Part shown: piece after piece, positions 63,133-64,000 of the stretch
How the letters are laid out: every line of letters starts with the position of its first letter
Position numbering within the stretch: position 1 is the first letter of the stretch
NCBI RefSeq assembly: GCF_020103725.1
Contig: NZ_JAHXBG010000001.1
Coordinates: 558,001 to 622,000, forward strand
Length of the DNA: 64,000 nucleotides
Direction: 5' to 3'
From: Hyalangium gracile
GTDB lineage: Bacteria; Myxococcota; Myxococcia; Myxococcales; Myxococcaceae
Program-made: the position numbers and the translations under genes
Notes under the pieces: generated by a model
The model's database searches: none
What the model was told of the DNA's origin: nothing
The model's input: only the letters and a program-made list of their open reading frames with translations

Positions 63133-64000
63133 ATGCCCTCGTCCGTCCTCCTGCTGTTGATGCTCGCCGCCGCACCGGATGTCATCCCCTCGCGCGAGGC
63201 CTTCGAGCCGCCCGCCGGGTCCACCAAATCCACGACCGAGGCCGCGCCCGTCGTGAACCCGGCCACCATTGCCGCGGATGCGCAGTTCGCCAAGGGCGTC
63301 GAGGCCCTCAAGGCCCAGGATGCCGCCGCCGCCATCGCCGCGCTCTCCTTCTGCGTGGAGGCCGCCCCCAAGCGCGCGGACTGCCGCTGGGAGCTGGGCT
63401 GGGCGTACTCGCTCCAGAACAGGTGGGCCGAGGCGCTCGTGCAGTGGCAGGAGGTCCAGAAGCTGAAGCCGGACCAGCCGGACCTGGAGAATGCCCTGTC
63501 CCAGGCCCGCGCCCAGGCCGCGCTCCAGGAGAAGCTGGCGAAGCCTCCCGAGCCCACGAAGCGCCCGGCGCCGCCCGCGGAAGCCAAGGTGCGCATCCGC
63601 GCCGTGGGAGACGTGATGCTCGGCACCACCGTGCCCGAGGGCCACCTCCCCCCCGAGGGCCCTGACGGTGTCCTCGCCGGCGTGCGCTCGCTCCTGGAGG
63701 ACGCGGACGTCACCTTCGTGAACCTCGAGGGCCCGCTGTGCGATGGCGGCACGACGAACAAGTGCCGCTCGCCCAAGGGCTGCTACGCGTTCCGCTCGCC
63801 CACCGCGTACGGCCAGGCGCTGAAGGACGCGGGCGTGGACGTGGCCTCCACGGCGAACAACCACTCGGGAGACTTCGGCGAGGAGTGCCGCCGCCAGACG
63901 GAGGGCACGCTGGACAGGCTCGGCATCACCTGGAGCGGACCGCCGGGCAGCGTGGCCACGGTGGAGCGCAACGGGCTGCGCATCGGCATGGTGGCGTTCC
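63133..64000 (+). CDS. CapA-like metallophosphatase-family protein, N-terminal part
   Basis: The gene is cut by the window end; 289 residues are visible. Signal peptide at about 1-14 (SSVLLLLMLAAAP). TPR-like helices at about 50-120 (LSFCVEAAPKRADCRWELGWAYSLQNRWAEAL). Then the CapA core: RIRAVGDVMLGTTVPEG, VTFVNLEGPLCDGG, DVASTANNHSGDFG. CapA (poly-gamma-glutamate synthesis) proteins are calcineurin-like enzymes. An in-frame TAA lies directly upstream (63118-63120), so the ATG at 63133 is the first possible start. A TAATAT at 63118 could be a -10, making the transcript nearly leaderless. Confidence 0.85.
   Translation, partial: MPSSVLLLLMLAAAPDVIPSREAFEPPAGSTKSTTEAAPVVNPATIAADAQFAKGVEALKAQDAAAAIAALSFCVEAAPKRADCRWELGWAYSLQNRWAEALVQWQEVQKLKPDQPDLENALSQARAQAALQEKLAKPPEPTKRPAPPAEAKVRIRAVGDVMLGTTVPEGHLPPEGPDGVLAGVRSLLEDADVTFVNLEGPLCDGGTTNKCRSPKGCYAFRSPTAYGQALKDAGVDVASTANNHSGDFGEECRRQTEGTLDRLGITWSGPPGSVATVERNGLRIGMVAF

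Overview
The window looks like chromosomal DNA from a myxobacterium, probably in the Archangium/Cystobacter/Stigmatella/Hyalangium group. I infer this from the very high GC content, and from several Ser/Thr kinases with PEGA tails, multi-domain histidine kinases, PilZ proteins, many Cys-rich lipoproteins and a DUSAM-like fragment. This is recognition by eye; no database search was possible. No rRNA, tRNA, CRISPR array, insertion sequence or integrase was seen.

Layout. 1-8.7 kb: the C-terminal end of a Pro/Ala-rich protein, a 19-bp inverted repeat, a small secreted Cys-rich protein, RtcB RNA ligase, a coiled-coil PilZ protein, an M50 peptidase, a cupin, a metallo-beta-lactamase-fold hydrolase and a membrane histidine kinase. 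8.9-13.3 kb: a Cys-repeat lipoprotein, a decayed secreted-protein/partner pair (both genes frameshifted), a second small secreted/cytosolic pair and a DUSAM-like fragment coupled to an App1-type phosphatase. 14.5-20.6 kb: a hybrid histidine kinase, then a glucose dehydrogenase and GH15 glycosidase operon. 20.7-27.5 kb: a membrane TPR-CHAT protease operon, divergent from an ABC importer of the nitrate/sulfonate class. 27.7-36.8 kb: a large PilZ-like protein, a lipoprotein, a PEGA Ser/Thr kinase, a GntR regulator and a DUF2807 protein. 36.9-46.6 kb: PhoD-like phosphatase, quinone reductase, a GNAT-like/heme-oxygenase-like fusion, two near-identical paralogs flanking a flavin monooxygenase, MsrB, an aldo/keto reductase and a DUF429 protein. 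46.7-55.2 kb: trypsin-like protease, a decayed kinase, an Rpn-like nuclease, lipoproteins and small proteins. 55.6-64 kb: a rightward run of kinase-gshB, lipoprotein-methyltransferase, a double-kinase sensor with its receiver, and a CapA-like protein cut by the window end.

The most interesting signal is the intergenic region 55178-55596. It holds TAG triplets in one register, then a GC-rich spacer, then a cluster of DnaA-box-like sequences including one exact TTATCCACA. The order and strand match a bacterial basal origin-unwinding system (DnaA boxes, GC cluster, DnaA-trios). Genes diverge from it on both sides. It is a candidate replication origin, or a DnaA-binding site that works in some other way.

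A second signal is a 25-bp palindromic repeat present four times. Three copies lie between the 3' ends of convergent genes. The fourth is read in frame inside the C-terminal part of a GntR regulator.
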